A stretch of 64,000 nt of DNA, from contig OU696574.1 of assembly GCA_916048095.2 (NCBI GenBank), positions 10,877,087 to 10,941,086 on the forward strand, read 5' to 3'. Below are positions 47,657 to 61,103 of this stretch, one piece after another (the first letter of the stretch is position 1; the number at the start of each line of letters is the position of its first letter). Under the pieces are notes generated by a model. The model made no database searches. It saw only the letters and a program-made list of their open reading frames with translations, and was not told the DNA's origin. Source of the DNA: Sacculina carcini (taxonomy: Eukaryota > Arthropoda > Thecostraca > Sacculinidae). The position numbers were made by a program, and so were the translations under genes.

Positions 47657-49685
47657 CTGACAGAACAAACCATGTGACCAGTGTTATCAAGTGACACACA
47701 CACATACACACACACACACACACACATAATGGCAAGACAACGTGAAGAACGTTACCAAGTGCATGACTACAATATCCATGCACCTTGATCATCAATATGT
47801 ATGCAACATTGTATAAACATATTTGAGTGACAACAGCTATATCTCACTTGTAATGTGCACATTGAAATAAAAACACAAGTAATTCTACAAATACGACAAA
47901 ACAAGCAACATTTACAAACAAAATTACTGACAAGAATAACACACTATTGCTCATAACTGGACTCATTCCAGTTTAACCCAGTTTAACTCGAGAGAAGCAC
48001 CTCAAGCGCAAATTTTCACTGCATTTTCAATTCGTTTTGTCCAGTTTAGCATTGAGCACATTTCATTTTTCCCAGCATAATGATGACAGGCCAGCTCTCA
48101 AATCGCGTAAACACAACACCGGCCTCAGTTTCCGTTGGGACACAAAACGTGAGTGAATGTGTGTGTGTGTGCATGTATGTGTCTGTCTGTCTGTCCGCGT
48201 GGTCCCAAGAAAGACTCCTAATTAATGATCACCTTCTCATTCATATGCCGAACACACATGCACACACAGACACACACAGACAGACAGACACACACAAATA
48301 CACACATATTATTGCGAGGAAAGCGACTGACGCTAGAACTGGCAATATATAAGGAGATAAGCAATTGGAGCGAATTTATCGCTGCCGCATGACGTCCACC
48401 AAGATTTGGGCTCGCACGCAGAAAGACCGGTCTGACACGGCCATTTCAGCGCTGCACTGGATACAAGCCACAAACATGAGTGCCGAAATTCTGTGTGTGA
48501 GCGTGCGTGCGTGTACGTGTGTGCACGTGCATGACCAAACACGGGTACACTGCAACTAACATCAACAAGAAAAATGTCCAATCATCGAAGTGTGAATCAT
48601 TGTGAGAGCACCGTCAGAACAGTTATGACTCATTTTTGAGCTATTTAAAAATTTATCAATTAAAAGCGCACCACATGAGACAGCACGAGTCAACCATGAT
48701 AAATTAACTATCGGTCTGCCTGGAAACAGCTCACTTCGGCCAGATACGAAAATGGAATAAGAGGAAGAACAAGGAAGCAAGAAACAGGAGATAAAAGAGA
48801 TAGACAAGTACAAGATGATGTGATCTAGAGTAAACATACAGTAGAACAGATCACAAACTAAACACTGCTCCGATGAAACAATATATTAATTTGTAATAAT
48901 TTTCACCGGTGATAAAATATCAGTGAAATTTATAAGCGGCAAGCACTGATGTTTTATAGTTACTTGTTACTTATTGTTGTTCTGGGGACGTTTTGTTGTA
49001 GTTCAACACATTCCACGTCCCCCACTATCACTTCATCAACATGAATATTGCATATTGACCTCTTAATTGTATAGATCATAGGACTTTTTGAATAGACACT
49101 TTTTCAGTCTTTTCTTGAAAATATTCACATTTGGTGACATCTTGACTGTCGTGGGCAGCATGTTGAGAAATTTTGGTGCACATCTGCCAAATGGTCTTTT
49201 TCCATGTTGTTTGCAATATCGCTTTTCACTTAGTTGCTGATATTGTTCAGTAATTCCAGTTGCTAAAATATCCTACTTGACACTTGTATAGTTGTTTGTT
49301 TCTAAGTCGATTAAGCCAGCAACTCTGAATACTAGCACACTATACAGAAACTCCTATGATAAAAAGCACATGCCCGTAGCTTATTCACTAACCGCAACAA
49401 CACTTCACAATACGCCTCACTTCCGTAAGCTTCTATTTGCATGAACTAGCGAATGGTGATGTATGAAGAAAAGCTTTCCTGCATTTTAATCAACTCTAGT
49501 CACACGGATAAAAAACACGTGTTCTTCGTATTCCAATCATGTGCGACAATACCAAGATGAGAGAGGCAATGTCCGCTCATGGAATAAGATCGGATGCAGA
49601 TTGGATACCCGGTTGTTGGCTAGATGGACTAGCCGGAAATATTCAGTGATCACGCTGCGTAGAAACATAAATAAACCTGACACAC
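47657..49685. other. RasGAP intron; no further exon supported
   Basis: Contains (CA)n at 47695-47726 and 48255-48307. An open segment near 48470-48380 (minus) has a possible acceptor, but no conservation that I recognise. Confidence 0.4.
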
Positions 49686-49843
49686 CTGGTCTGAACGGGA
49701 CGAGGTGAGGACGCTTCATGGAAACAAGTCGAGCGTTTCATCGAACTGCCGATGGCTGCCAGTGCAAGTGCCTCGCTGTGTGAGTACGGCTGAACGTGAC
49801 CGTCGGGCGAGCTGACGCAACAGTATGCAGGAGTAAAGAACAT
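49686..49843 (-). CDS. Candidate alternative first exon of the RasGAP gene
   Basis: Minus-strand frame from ATG at 49843 (MFFTPAYCC) through SSMKRSTCFHEASSPRPVQT to a strong donor AG/gtgtgt. It leaves two bases, exactly the phase the exon at 47656 requires, so the join reads ...[21 protein letters not shown]. The frame is closed by TGA shortly upstream (~49913), as expected for a 5' exon, and CpG-rich DNA follows (50090-50190). SynGAP-family genes often have several promoters giving different N-termini. Not proven without transcripts. Confidence 0.45.
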
Positions 49844-50594
49844 GCCGACCAACACCGGCACTCCCAGAACGCCACAACACCACCCCACAATCACATTCAA
49901 TTCACGGCACAATCACTATTTCCACGTAATTGATCAATTGGAATCACTCGTTGGACACAGGACGCCGTCTAGTTGAAAATCCGGACGCCTGCTGCGAGAA
50001 AATCTACCGGTAAAACTGTGGCTCCCGTCAGTGCCGGAAACAACCTATGAGCACCACCTATTAGCAGTCTCGGTGACGTTACAGCAACACAGCACGCGCA
50101 ACTCACGCGCTCCAACTGAACAAATTCCAACATACTGACTGACTGACTGACTCACTGGCACACACACGCTCGCGCACGCGTCAACACATCATCAGATGAA
50201 TCTGTGAGACCATGCCTGTGTGTTATGCGGGGGTGTGGCCCAACTTAACCAGAATAAACCGACACACACACACATACAGGTGTATACGCAAGTGGTGTAC
50301 AGAAACACGTAGACTGCAGTGTATGAAAGAGGGGTTGCTCATTTAGCGAGGACGAGTGCTAGTTCGTTTGTATGTGCGTGTGTGAAATATATTTGTGCGT
50401 GTGCACGTGTGTGTATGCGTGTGTGTGTGTGGTTGTTGATCTTTACAACCAGAGCGGCACACACACACAAACAAGCGTATGCAAATGCACGGAGGAAAAT
50501 GCGGCACAGCACGTGACACACTCACATGCGTGCGTGTGTTGGAGGCAGTGCGGTCACAGGAATACACCCTAGCTGAATTAGTGTTATTTTTAGA

Positions 50595-50630
<36 letters not shown>
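50595..50630. repeat. (CA)n microsatellite
   Basis: 18 CA units in the upstream part of the RasGAP locus. Confidence 0.9.
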
Positions 50631-50631
<1 letters not shown>

Positions 50632-51184
50632 AGAGTTTATGCGTGCGAGCGAATGTCAACGAAACAAGATGATGGGATGTTTGAGCCTGAGACAGCCAGA
50701 CACCTGCACGTCAGACAGTGCTAATGATGACACTAATCACCACGCTGACAATACGTGACAATGATTCAGTGGTTCTCAACCCACTGCCTCCGTCAGTGAG
50801 GTGTTGCATCACTGCATATCAGCGAGGACAGGGGTTCTTACCCGGGAGTGCTTGCTCCCCTAGGAAGTGCTAGCAGGTTCCTAAACTAGCTTTCTAATTG
50901 AGACAAATGTTTAACAATTACTTTTTCATCATACGCCTATTGAACTGAACACTGAAGTTAAAGTTTAAAGGTTAAAGTCCTAAGTGACAGCTGCTACACG
51001 GGAAGAAATTGAAGCTTATGAACACACACAGGTGTGCCCCGTGTAGTTCGCCGCCACCGCAGAACCGATTCTCTCCACGCTATGACGCCACAAGAACGGA
51101 ATACGTATTAGAGAGGGCCACCTTCTCAGAATGCATGGCACAACACATGACTGATATCTGGTACCACCATTTACTGCTGGGTGG

Positions 51185-51300
51185 ACAGGGGCTGCTGGAT
51201 TATAGAATTTGTTCAAATAAATTCTCCTCCGCCTGGTTTCGAGCCACGGACCTCCCGCTTGCTCCGCGGGTATGCTACCACTACACCACGCAGTCCAAAT
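51185..51300 (-). mobile_element. tRNA-Ala-like SINE head or tRNA pseudogene
   Basis: Minus strand 51294-51220: D arm with A box (TGGTGTAGTGG), perfect anticodon stem CCCGC/GCGGG with loop GGAGCAA (anticodon AGC), and T arm with GGCTCGAAACC. The acceptor ends do not pair (GGACTGC against CGGAGGA), so it is not a functional tRNA. The following non-tRNA sequence suggests a second SINE family. Confidence 0.5.
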
Positions 51301-52500
51301 ATAAATGCGTCCATGTTTGAACCGGTACGAAACAACACTTATACATACAAAAACTAAGAAATGATGCTGTCATTCATTACCCAATACTGTCATAGTTAAC
51401 CAAGCAGTAAAATTATGCTGACACCAGTGACGAAATCGTGCACATGCACACATACACACACACACACACATATGCATATGTATGTATATATGTATGACGA
51501 TCAGACATGTGCCCTTGACAAACGCACGTCATGACAGCATCGCGTACAATATAATTAGCTGCGGGTGTGTGTGTGTGTGTTTCAACTGTGCATATAGACT
51601 GAGCCATTCAGCACCGTTACTAGCTCACAGGCTCGCCATAACTCAATCGATTTGATCTGCCCAAAGCAACTGACCTCGTGCAGTGTGAAGCGGTCGTACG
51701 TTAACACGTATGTACACGTGTGTGTATGCTTGCTTGTATGCTACTCCCGAGCTATAGTTACTCCCGTTGTTTACCAATGTTTGTGCGTGCGGACTTATCG
51801 ACCCCCTGTCATTATGTCTTTATGTAAATCCAAGTGTCCATACAACACACGCCCACATACCGTGTGTACATAACTACACAGTGTAGCGAACTCGGTGACC
51901 TGCACTCCAACACACTGACAGACAAGAACACTGCTATTTACATACACTTGACACCCATTAGCATAGGAACGGTTGTCAAACGCAACGACGCCTCTATCTC
52001 ACCCTCTGTTCACATAACGTTCTACTCAAATTCACGACCAACAACTGAGTCAATGGAACACGCACTGAAATGAAAGTAGAAGTGAAAAATACATCGATTG
52101 AAGCAAATTCTCCGTCGTTGAACGCACGCAAGTCGTGAATACGACAACAATGTGCAGCAAAACAATGATGCAATGCTGTTGCACAGAACGCATTGCAAGC
52201 TTTGACAGCGAACCTGGGGTTTGCTGGAAATATTCCCTGTGTGCTGGTACACCTGGTGACTCGGTGTTAGTCATGGCAACAAATGTTTTTCACATGATGT
52301 CTCTCGGTATCATGGATTTCTATGAAAATTGATTCCTGCCGATCTAATGTTCCGCACTGGATTGTTCATTACGATGCAATTAAATGGACTGAACACATCA
52401 GGGCACCCATGACTAAAGATCAAACTGAAATGGACTAGTAATGAGCCTAAATAGAAAAAATGACTGAAAAATAAGCCCAAACGATCAGGATAGAATATAC

Positions 52501-52602
52501 TGACTCTTCGTTGTCGCTTGTGAAACGCTTGCGATCTAATTTGGTCACCGACTTGGTCCTCTTCAGCGGATTGCCCTTGAACGACCGCTTCGAGAAGAAA
52601 TT
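52501..52602 (-). CDS. RasGAP gene, N-terminal exon with KRTKSVTKLDR
   Basis: A 34-codon exon between a good acceptor (tgtgtgacag) and donor (TCA/gtatat). It encodes NFFSKRSFKGNPLKRTKSV and TKLDRKR, matching the conserved block just before SHESLL in SYNGAP1, DAB2IP and RASAL2 (FFSKR...KRTKSQPKLDR). The exon starts and ends in phase 0, while the next known exon (47656) needs two incoming bases. A small unseen exon or alternative donor must lie between them, or this belongs to another isoform. Confidence 0.75.
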
Positions 52603-53065
52603 CTGTCACACACACACATACAAACACACATTAACACAGATTGCGTGAGACTAAACCATCACAACTAAACAGTATGAATGCACGATAAACACATACGATT
52701 ACAGGTACGTGTAAGAAAAAGTAGAAGAAAAGTGGTGATCTTATTGGGGAGCTTCTTCAAACATGACAAATTATGACGTAGCCCAACTAGATCTGCAATA
52801 CAAAACTCAACAAAAGCACCCCCCTGTGACAATGTGAAGCTCTGACACCTCAATTAACCTTCATCACACCCATGTGGTCTGTGAAGTTTGCACTTACAAT
52901 CAGACAGACCAGCACAAGCACTCAATGTCTGTGAGTAGACAGGTCAGAAGGAAGTGGAGCGACAATGCTGACAGTAAAACGGCAGTGGAAGCGACGAAGA
53001 CAACAACTACAACTACGAACACCGGTTGCTACACTACTGCCACCGCTCAAAATACAAGGAAATTT

Positions 53066-53069
<4 letters not shown>

Positions 53070-53101
<32 letters not shown>
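53070..53101. repeat. (CA)n microsatellite
   Basis: 16 CA units, in the region between candidate N-terminal exons. Confidence 0.9.
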
Positions 53102-53103
<2 letters not shown>

Positions 53104-54444
53104 ACATGTGTACCACGACCAACGTCATAAACTGCACACATGCAACCGAAAAGCTCAACAAACACGTAGCACTCATACATCCACATACATCGAACACTCG
53201 GAAGCCCACATCGTTGCACACTAGCCTTGTGCATAAGCACGTGTATGTGTGTGTGTGTGTGTGTGTGTATGTGTGTGTGATGATGATGTTAGTTCATGTG
53301 AAAAATACCATCAACGAACAATAGACATTCATGACACATACCGTTTGCAAGATCAACATAAAAATGTGTATATTTATGAGTGCCTGTGTGTCTGAGTGTA
53401 TGTATGTGTGAATTTCGATAGAAGATGCATTGCCATTGAGGTGCATACTGTCTATCAAACATATTCGGAGAATGCAGATTTTTAAAAGCTTCAGAAGACA
53501 GAAAAACAAAGTGAAAATACACTGCGACAATGGAAAGTATTTGAAAGATGTATTTGAAATTGACAATACACAAACACACGGCGATATGTTCAGCCAGACC
53601 TGACCAGTATGGTATTGAAAGCTCCAGAAGAATCATGACACGCTCGTTCAACACAAAATTCGCAATTGCTTGATGTTTATGTTGTCATAGCAACACATTT
53701 ATCGTGATAATTAACCGAGTGGTGTTGGCATGAACGACAGCTCCGATATGGTAATTAATGTGACACGAAATTTAATGAGCACACACGCACACATACACAC
53801 TAGGATGACGTTTTTCTGTTGAAGTACAGTTTTTGCGTGGATTTCACCAGAGGTGGAAGTACTCATTAAGAGCAGCACCGTTCTCGTGTCAAATGGAACA
53901 CACACACACACGCACAAAGTGGAGGCGAGAAACAGCCAGCGAGGTCAGTGTAGAGAGAGATATATGAAGGTGAGGAAGGTGGTAGCTGAGACGGTGATGG
54001 CAGGTTAATACGAGCAACAGTCGAGCAGTGCGGTGAGCAAGGCAGACATCTGCCAGTCACTTGAAGGTCAGGCGACACGGTGAAACACCTCACACACACA
54101 CACGCGCACACATAAGGGTTGATCGTGCCATGTAATCACAACGCTTTCTATCTAGATCGCCACTGTCGTCGCACTCAGATACATGTTCTTCAAGATAGCA
54201 CGCAACTCGGCTGTCAATGCGGCCAAGATTTGGTCGACACATTCCTCCACTTCACCATCATGATGGTGCGGTCAACGCCCGCGGCACAACATGATACTTG
54301 TGCATCATGTTAGTCCATGATCATCCGTCAAGATCAGAGCAGAACATTCGTGTGTAGGATCAACATCATGCTCATTCAAACTGGCCAGTGTTCAGAAGGA
54401 ATTAATTGTTGAACGTGATCCAGATGTGTACTACTGCGACTCAC

Positions 54445-54596
54445 CAGACAAAAACAAATTGTCCATCCGTTTCAGCTCCCCTGCTTCGTAAATCCATTCA
54501 CTAGCATACCCCACGCTTCCATGTGCAGAAAACCTTCCTAAACTTCCGTGCAGTATCATGTGAGTACTTGTGGGAGAATTGGTCGTTACTACATCA
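54445..54596 (-). CDS. Possible N-terminal exon of the RasGAP gene
   Basis: Open 152-nt segment between a good acceptor (gtttctgcag) and donor (TCTG/gtgagt). It encodes DVVTTNSPTSTHMILHGSLG and continues through YASEWIYEAGELKRMDNLF. Codon use looks coding and the strand fits, but I do not recognise the sequence. Its end phase (1) does not join the 52602 exon directly. It could be an exon of a longer isoform or chance. Confidence 0.35.
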
Positions 54597-54915
54597 CTGC
54601 AGAAACAAATTACGCACATTTCAGTGGGTACGAGAACAACATAGGCACGAGGAATTCCTAGATACAGTCGCACAGAGATAATATCTCGTGTCCTTCCTCT
54701 GACAACAACCTGCTAATGTCCTCTGTGTGTCGGGACAGAGTCCAACGTACTGTTGATATACTAGTGTGGGCGCGTCTACAATGCGAATCGACATGTGGAT
54801 AATGCCTGTTATTCAACCTGGACCGGTCAAATGCTCGTAAACACACACACACACACATATATCATGCCGATCATTCATCAAACACCACAGACACATGGCC
54901 AGTCGCCAGGGCCTA

Positions 54916-55013
<98 letters not shown>

Positions 55014-57589
55014 AGACAGTAGTGACGACAGACAAACACACACACACCATCAGTGAGGAATATGGAAGAGCCGTGTGGAGCTAGTCGACCGGTGCATAGC
55101 TATAATCACATACACACAGATAGACAAGCACAAGAGCTATGTGTGTACGTGACACACTAATGAGACAGACAGAATTTCTGTCGGTGAGCACAGAAATGAA
55201 GATGGAGAGACAAAATGAGAATGAAAAAGACAGAAATGGCGCATAAAGACACTCACACACACACACTCAAGTTGTAAGCTAATAATAGTGTATTCCACGA
55301 CAAGACACACAAACACCAATGTGAAAAACGGCACACGAACAGAACAGAGAAAACAACTGAATCATACCAACTCATTTTATGTGCAAAATTTACGTAAATA
55401 TTACATATTTACGCATCACACAAATTATATACTCATAATAATACATATATACTACAAATACATTTAATTACAATAAACGAATTTAGTATTTAAACATATT
55501 AAAACGTTGCGAGAATACTATAATTCAGTGGTTCTCAACCTTTTTTCAGTGTTCGCACACTTTCAAGTCAGCGGTCACTTCTACCACCTCCTTGTACCCG
55601 CATTCAGTTCTCACACACCCTGGATTATTGATAAGTATATACGAAAATATAAAAGTACAAACGACGCAATAACAAAACTTGTTTATCCCATATTCATTCA
55701 TACAACTCCTTTAAGAAGATTTAGCAAAACTACGTTTTTCAGGAAAATATAATGCATAGGTTAAACATACAATTCTTTAAGAAAAAATTATGGGAATCCT
55801 CGCACCCCCTAAAAACCAGACTCGCATCCACGATTAAGAACCCCTGCTATAACCAGCATCGAGAAACCCTTAAAAGCTTGTGTATGAAAACAGATGCTAC
55901 ACCAAAGCACACACACACACACACACACATACACATACATACAGTGAGCAGCTGAAGCTGGCTATCACGGTGATCAGCTGCTGTGAGGACCAGATGGCGA
56001 GCATATCAAGCGAGTGAGTGCAGTTACAAGCGATCACTAATAGATAATACGAGCACGACAGGCGGTGGTCGAGATGTGTCTGTCAGAGAGGGGGGAAGGG
56101 GGATACAAGCGGTGTGAGATGAAACAGTGGAGATAACCATGGGAGAAACTAAAGGGATAAGGCAACACCTGCCTGAACATACACTTAATGGACACACGCA
56201 CACACACATACACATGGTCGCCCAACATCATAGGGCATACATACACGCATTATCATACACTTACAGGTATATCTATGCATACATATATGAACCGCCCGAC
56301 TGGCCTCATGTCCAGGCAAACACGTCCTCCTGGTTCTGCAAAAACTTGTATGTCCGTGTGTGTGTGAGTTTGTGTAGAGTCCAGGTGGTAGATAGTGTGT
56401 GTATGTGTGTGTGAGAGAGATGAGTGGCCCATGATCTCATGTGCGCATGCGCTCACACACCTGGAACACTTGCGTTTTGTGAGTACGCGCATGTAAATGA
56501 AAAATGAGCAAAAACTCCTCTGCAGATGTTAATTGAAAGCTGCATATAAACACAACTTGTTACAGCATATACACGGTGTACACATTTAGTCTGCCTATAA
56601 GCCGACGACGATTTATAGTGAAAGAATGAGAAAAGAAATGATAGGAGAAATATGAGAAGACGGAGATGAAACCACATAAAAATCAATTATAAAAACCACG
56701 ATAATGAATAATTATAAAATTACACGTATTTATTCACTTTACAAATCGCTGATTATATCCGCTATGCAGCTAAAAATGGGAATACAAATAGCTAAATGTT
56801 GTGCATATACAAAACATTCATGCTAAGCGAGATGGGAGTGTCAGTGAAATACGAAGCGATGTGAAAGTAGATATGTGGTACTAGCCTACACAAACACACA
56901 CACACACACACACACATACACACACACACACAGACACACAGACGTATAGAAAACAAGTGAACTGAACAAACAAGCGCATACACACACACACAAGCGTCAT
57001 GTTTAGGGTGTGACTGCGGCACAGTTGAGGTCAGAGAGGAAGAGAGAGAGAGAGAGTGGTAGAATAGCGAAGAGAGGAGAAATAGCGCGAGAAACAGTGC
57101 ATAAAGCCGCCGGGATAAACAGCAAACAATATGCACCGTCGATGATATTGTTGAATGTCCAATGAAAGGCGTGTCACTGCGGTGTATGTATGTGTGTGTG
57201 TTTGTTTGTGAACGTGTATGTGTGTGTGTTCGTGTATGTGTTTGTTTGTGTACGTGTGTGTGTGTGTGTGTAAATGCTGAAATTATGCGTATCTACGAAA
57301 CACGCACGACTGTCAGCTGTACACATGTACTACGCCCATATGTACACACACACGCACACATACACGCTAAAACTACACACATGCATATCCCTACCTATTT
57401 CATGTTTCCAGAAAAATAAGACAATAATGATGATAATTATACAGTAATAACAGATACAGCGTCTCATCAAACACATGAATTAACGGTGAAATGTAAACAC
57501 ATACAAACATACACGAGCAGTATTTGCGAGCTAGATGACATAACCAGCGAACAGCATATATTTATAACAATTGCGCACTTGACTACAAT
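54597..57589. other. Microsatellite-rich region with no supported gene
   Basis: Contains a long (TG)n at 54917-55013 and shorter CA/TG tracts near 55905-55930, 56895-56940 and 57182-57272. Open frames here are products of dinucleotide repeats. Confidence 0.5.
54917..55013. repeat. (TG)n microsatellite, longest in the window
   Basis: About 48 uninterrupted TG units. Confidence 0.95.
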
Positions 57590-57840
57590 AGTGTAGAAGG
57601 CTATGTTCGTGTGGATATAGCACGGGCATTTTTCACCACCACACCAGTTATCTCGATCATAACAAGCACAGCACAACCCACACAGCTTCGCGTGCACAAG
57701 AAACCCGCAATGTGTCGTACACGTTGAAAACGTTGAAACTAGCACAAAATTTCACCTCGCCAGGGAATCACGTCCAAGACCAATCGTGCACAATCCGCGC
57801 ATCTTTGCCACTCGGCTCCGCGGGCCTTTATGAGCCTGCG
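57590..57840 (-). mobile_element. tRNA-derived SINE, second copy
   Basis: Same head (GAGCCGAGTGG A box, GGCGAGGTGAAA at the tRNA end) and same body end (CGAACATAGCCTTCTACAC) as 781-1055. The B box is decayed. Divergence between the copies is considerable, so the family is old. Confidence 0.6.
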
Positions 57841-58329
57841 TGTGGAGAGGTTCGGAAGTGACAGGGAAGCGCATGAGAGGAGCATAAGAAGTTGACTCGC
57901 GCGCACACTGGTCACAAGACACAGATGGACAGTTTGAGTGGCAAAAAGTGCAGTGCAGTGCGTCATGTACAATGTTCTAGCCGCCACACGAGCCACACAG
58001 CAATTTGCCGCGTCTGATTGTCGGATGTGCCGAGGCTCATGAATATATTACCTTGCTAATACCTCGCAATACATACACATTCCCACACACACACACGCGC
58101 GGCCACAAGGCGGCATAATGCGAGCCAACAACTGGACGCCCGGGAAAACATAAACACCGACAAACAAGCGCTAACAAGCTTAAAATATGCCTCGTTTGAA
58201 TCAGGCAAGACAGGCAACCTGAGAAAAACAAAGTGCAACCTGCAAGAAAACAAAACTACAAAATGAGGAAAAGTAGCTGATATTGATAAGACATATCATC
58301 GCACAACACAAAATCGCACAACAAGAAAA

Positions 58330-58783
58330 TCGGTTGCCAGAAGTTAAAATGAAATTATGAATCTGGATTGAAATTTTGTCATTTTTACATATTATATATT
58401 TAATTTTTGGATATGATGTATAGCCTATCTTGTAGAACAGAAAATTCTCTACAGTGATATAATCTGTATTGTGGTAAATCTGTATCTGTATTGTGGTATA
58501 CCATTTCTGGTTTAGGAGGATTGGATGGCAGAATATTGACCAAAAATTTCGCATTTTTCATTTTGTCTTTTCACGGCTATAACTTTTTTGGTTTTATTTT
58601 TAAAATTTAAAATTTAACATATCGTGTAGACAAGAAAGTTTCCAACGTGATGGTATAAATTGTTAGCGGGTAGGCCAAATGGTGCTTGAGTAGTAGCTGA
58701 TAGAAAATGGACCAAGGAGGGTGGAACAGACAGACACACACACGCACACACACACAGAGGATCTCTTTTATATATATAGATAT
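58330..58783 (+). mobile_element. 5'-truncated copy of the 4.3-7.3 kb repeat element
   Basis: Matches 6870-7313: 'gtagaacagaaaattctctac', 'tggatggcagaatattgacc', 'gttagcgggtaggc', 'gaaaatggaccaaggagg', then (CA)n and GAGGATCTCTTTTATATATA. It ends at the same base but starts inside the array, the pattern of 5'-truncated retrotransposition. Confidence 0.8.
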
Positions 58784-58982
58784 AGATTAGTGTATATAGT
58801 GTATATGTCTCCGCCGCCATTGCATTGTGGACTTATAACCTACTTCTTTATGTCGCTGGAAGAGAGAGTGTGTCTGGGGATTCTACTGTCATCGCTACCA
58901 ACTGCTATATCTGTATTGTATACCAACTGAGCGTGGCCGTTCGCAGCTCCAGTCATCACAGGCATGGCCGTCGCAGACTCAC

Positions 58983-59191
58983 CGATATTTTGCCGGAAGA
59001 CGAAGCAGTGGAAGCCGAGGTTGCCGTGACAGAGGTGGCCGATGGACGCTGCTTCTGCGAGATTTTGTGACGCAGCATAGGAGTGCTTGCCGAGGAGGTA
59101 CACTCCAGGTGTCTGCTGCTTCCTGTCACAGTACCGCTTCCTCCTCCTCCGACAGACACACTGCCGGAATCCACCACGGACGACGAGCATT
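58983..59191 (-). CDS. Possible 5' exon, Ser/Thr-rich, of the RasGAP gene or an unknown gene
   Basis: Open 209-nt segment from acceptor (cccgacag) to donor (ATATCG/gtgagt). It encodes a Ser-, Gly- and Thr-rich low-complexity stretch (CSSSVVDSGSVSVGGGGSG ... ATSASTASSSGKIS) with a short basic block LRHKISQKQR. It is like the disordered N-termini of SynGAP-family proteins, but low complexity prevents a firm match. It ends in phase 0. Confidence 0.35.
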
Positions 59192-59980
59192 CTGTCGGGC
59201 CACACCACAAACACAAACACGAGTCAAGATGCCGTGTCATAATACCACCACGTACACTTGAATAGATGTATGTCAATGCCCTGATTTATACTGACAACTG
59301 AGTTGCCTTCAGTTGGGGATAAAGTTCAAACACACCTTTTGCAAATTGAGAACGGTTAATGTGTGTGTGTATATATAGCAGTGGTGTGCGTAACTGTATA
59401 CCTTAATGAATATCAATGAACATCCTGAAAATGAGATGCCTCAGCCATAACCGTTAATCAATTGCATGCAATTGCAAGTGGCCAAGCCTTGGCAATGTAT
59501 GGATGTGGTCGAGACTCAAGACAAATTGATCTCAAGTACAAAACCACAACTGTCACAACTCCGCCAACGAAAATCACAAATTTCTGGCCATAAAACAGCC
59601 CTTGAGTCATTTGTTCTATGTTCAACATAACGCCTAATCTACGCTCAACATCATCAAGACAGCCAGAAACCAGACGTCCTAAGTAACATAATCATGCCTG
59701 ATATTCAACCAACATCAAACACACATACGCTCACAAACCGTAACAATCGAGTTGATATTGTGCGAGCTGGATTAAGTGTATGTAAAAATATTGTAATTTT
59801 CTAGTGGCGGACACACCAATCACAGAGCCTCAAAACAGCAGGTCTCATTTTCAATATGATTCGCTGATAAGAACCTGCAAGACGTCACGCTTATATTCGC
59901 TTGCAACCTGCAGTCGCTTAGTCATACAAGTAGATTCAGATGAGCTGACGAAGTAAAAAGTAGATGTTCATACAGTTCTA

Positions 59981-60241
59981 CGAGGGTAGTCAAAACGTAA
60001 GAAAACTTGTAGGGATCAAGTTTCAAATAGAGCAAGACCTTGCAAGATGTCCTGTCAGAAGTGAAAATATGCTACTTCCTGAGCTCACAGATTGTTCTTG
60101 AAAGTGTCAGCAGCGTCAGCATAATTGTGTAGATAACAGAGGAGAACATGTAGAATGACTGTGAAAAGTAATAAATGAATGTCTCTTCTGCCTAATATGG
60201 TCTATATTATACTGTTGTCAAAACTTTACGATCACCCCTCG
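59981..60241. mobile_element. mariner-like MITE
   Basis: 261 bp starting CGAGGGTAGTCAAAACG and ending with the complement of CGAGGGGTGATCGTAAAG, flanked by TA on both sides (59979-59980, 60242-60243). Ends of the CGAGGGT type followed by CAAAA are typical of mariner. No coding capacity. Confidence 0.6.
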
Positions 60242-60243
60242 TA

Positions 60244-61067
60244 GACAACATACAACACGCCATGTGACTCGATTTCGTCTATAAGAGACAACATGCAATG
60301 AAGCAATCTCCAGTGCCGCCGTCATCAACAAGCCATACTGGAATTTTCGCCTGCAGACCACTAAAGTTGATGCCCGACGCCTACCTGATGTCAGAGACCG
60401 ACTGTACGTGAGAGGACAACGTCGCTGCTTCAACTCTGGCGTTGGCGGAGAAACGAACCGCAGTCGCATTGTGTTCAGCACAAGATGACTAGCATGAAAT
60501 GGTCACGCACACAGACTAGTGAGAGCAACAGCAGCAGCAGCAGTCGGCACAATGCTGGCACGATTTACTGCCGAGCATTTGTGGTAGATCGAGCGCACAC
60601 ATCACACACACACACACAGGACCAGCACGAGCAGCTAGCAACCACACTGACACGCGCCCGGGGAGAAAGTGATCACTGAGGATCACAAACGATCGCCGCC
60701 CTCATGTTCCGCGATAAACGCACGTGCCAACACACGGACAGACAGACAGACAGACAGATGAGGCCACGTCGATCACGGTCGCAGTGGTAATCAGAGAGTT
60801 GCTGCGATAAGATTTATCAGCCGGTCATGACAGCGCTACTGGCAACACCACCACAGCCACACACGCAACACAAATCATCTGTTGAAAGATCAGCATAACA
60901 CACACACAAGCATAACACACACACACGCGCGGCTAGCAGACCTTCATCACTCAGCGTCGGGGTCACACTGACCGCGATGTGGAGCTCACGTGTGCCAGCA
61001 TGTGTGTGTGTGTGTGTGTGTGTGTCTGTGTGTGTGTGTGTGTGTGAGTGTGTGTGTGTGTGTGTGT

Positions 61068-61103
<36 letters not shown>

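Noticed and set aside
48333..48581. Possible missing RasGAP exon
   Set aside because: An acceptor-like site and a short open stretch exist, but the residues match nothing conserved and phases cannot be verified.
51220..51296. Functional tRNA-Ala(AGC) gene
   Set aside because: Anticodon and T arms look good, but the acceptor stem does not pair, so a SINE head or pseudogene is likelier.
60218..60481. 87-codon minus-strand frame
   Set aside because: It begins inside a MITE end and shows no recognisable motif or splice context.
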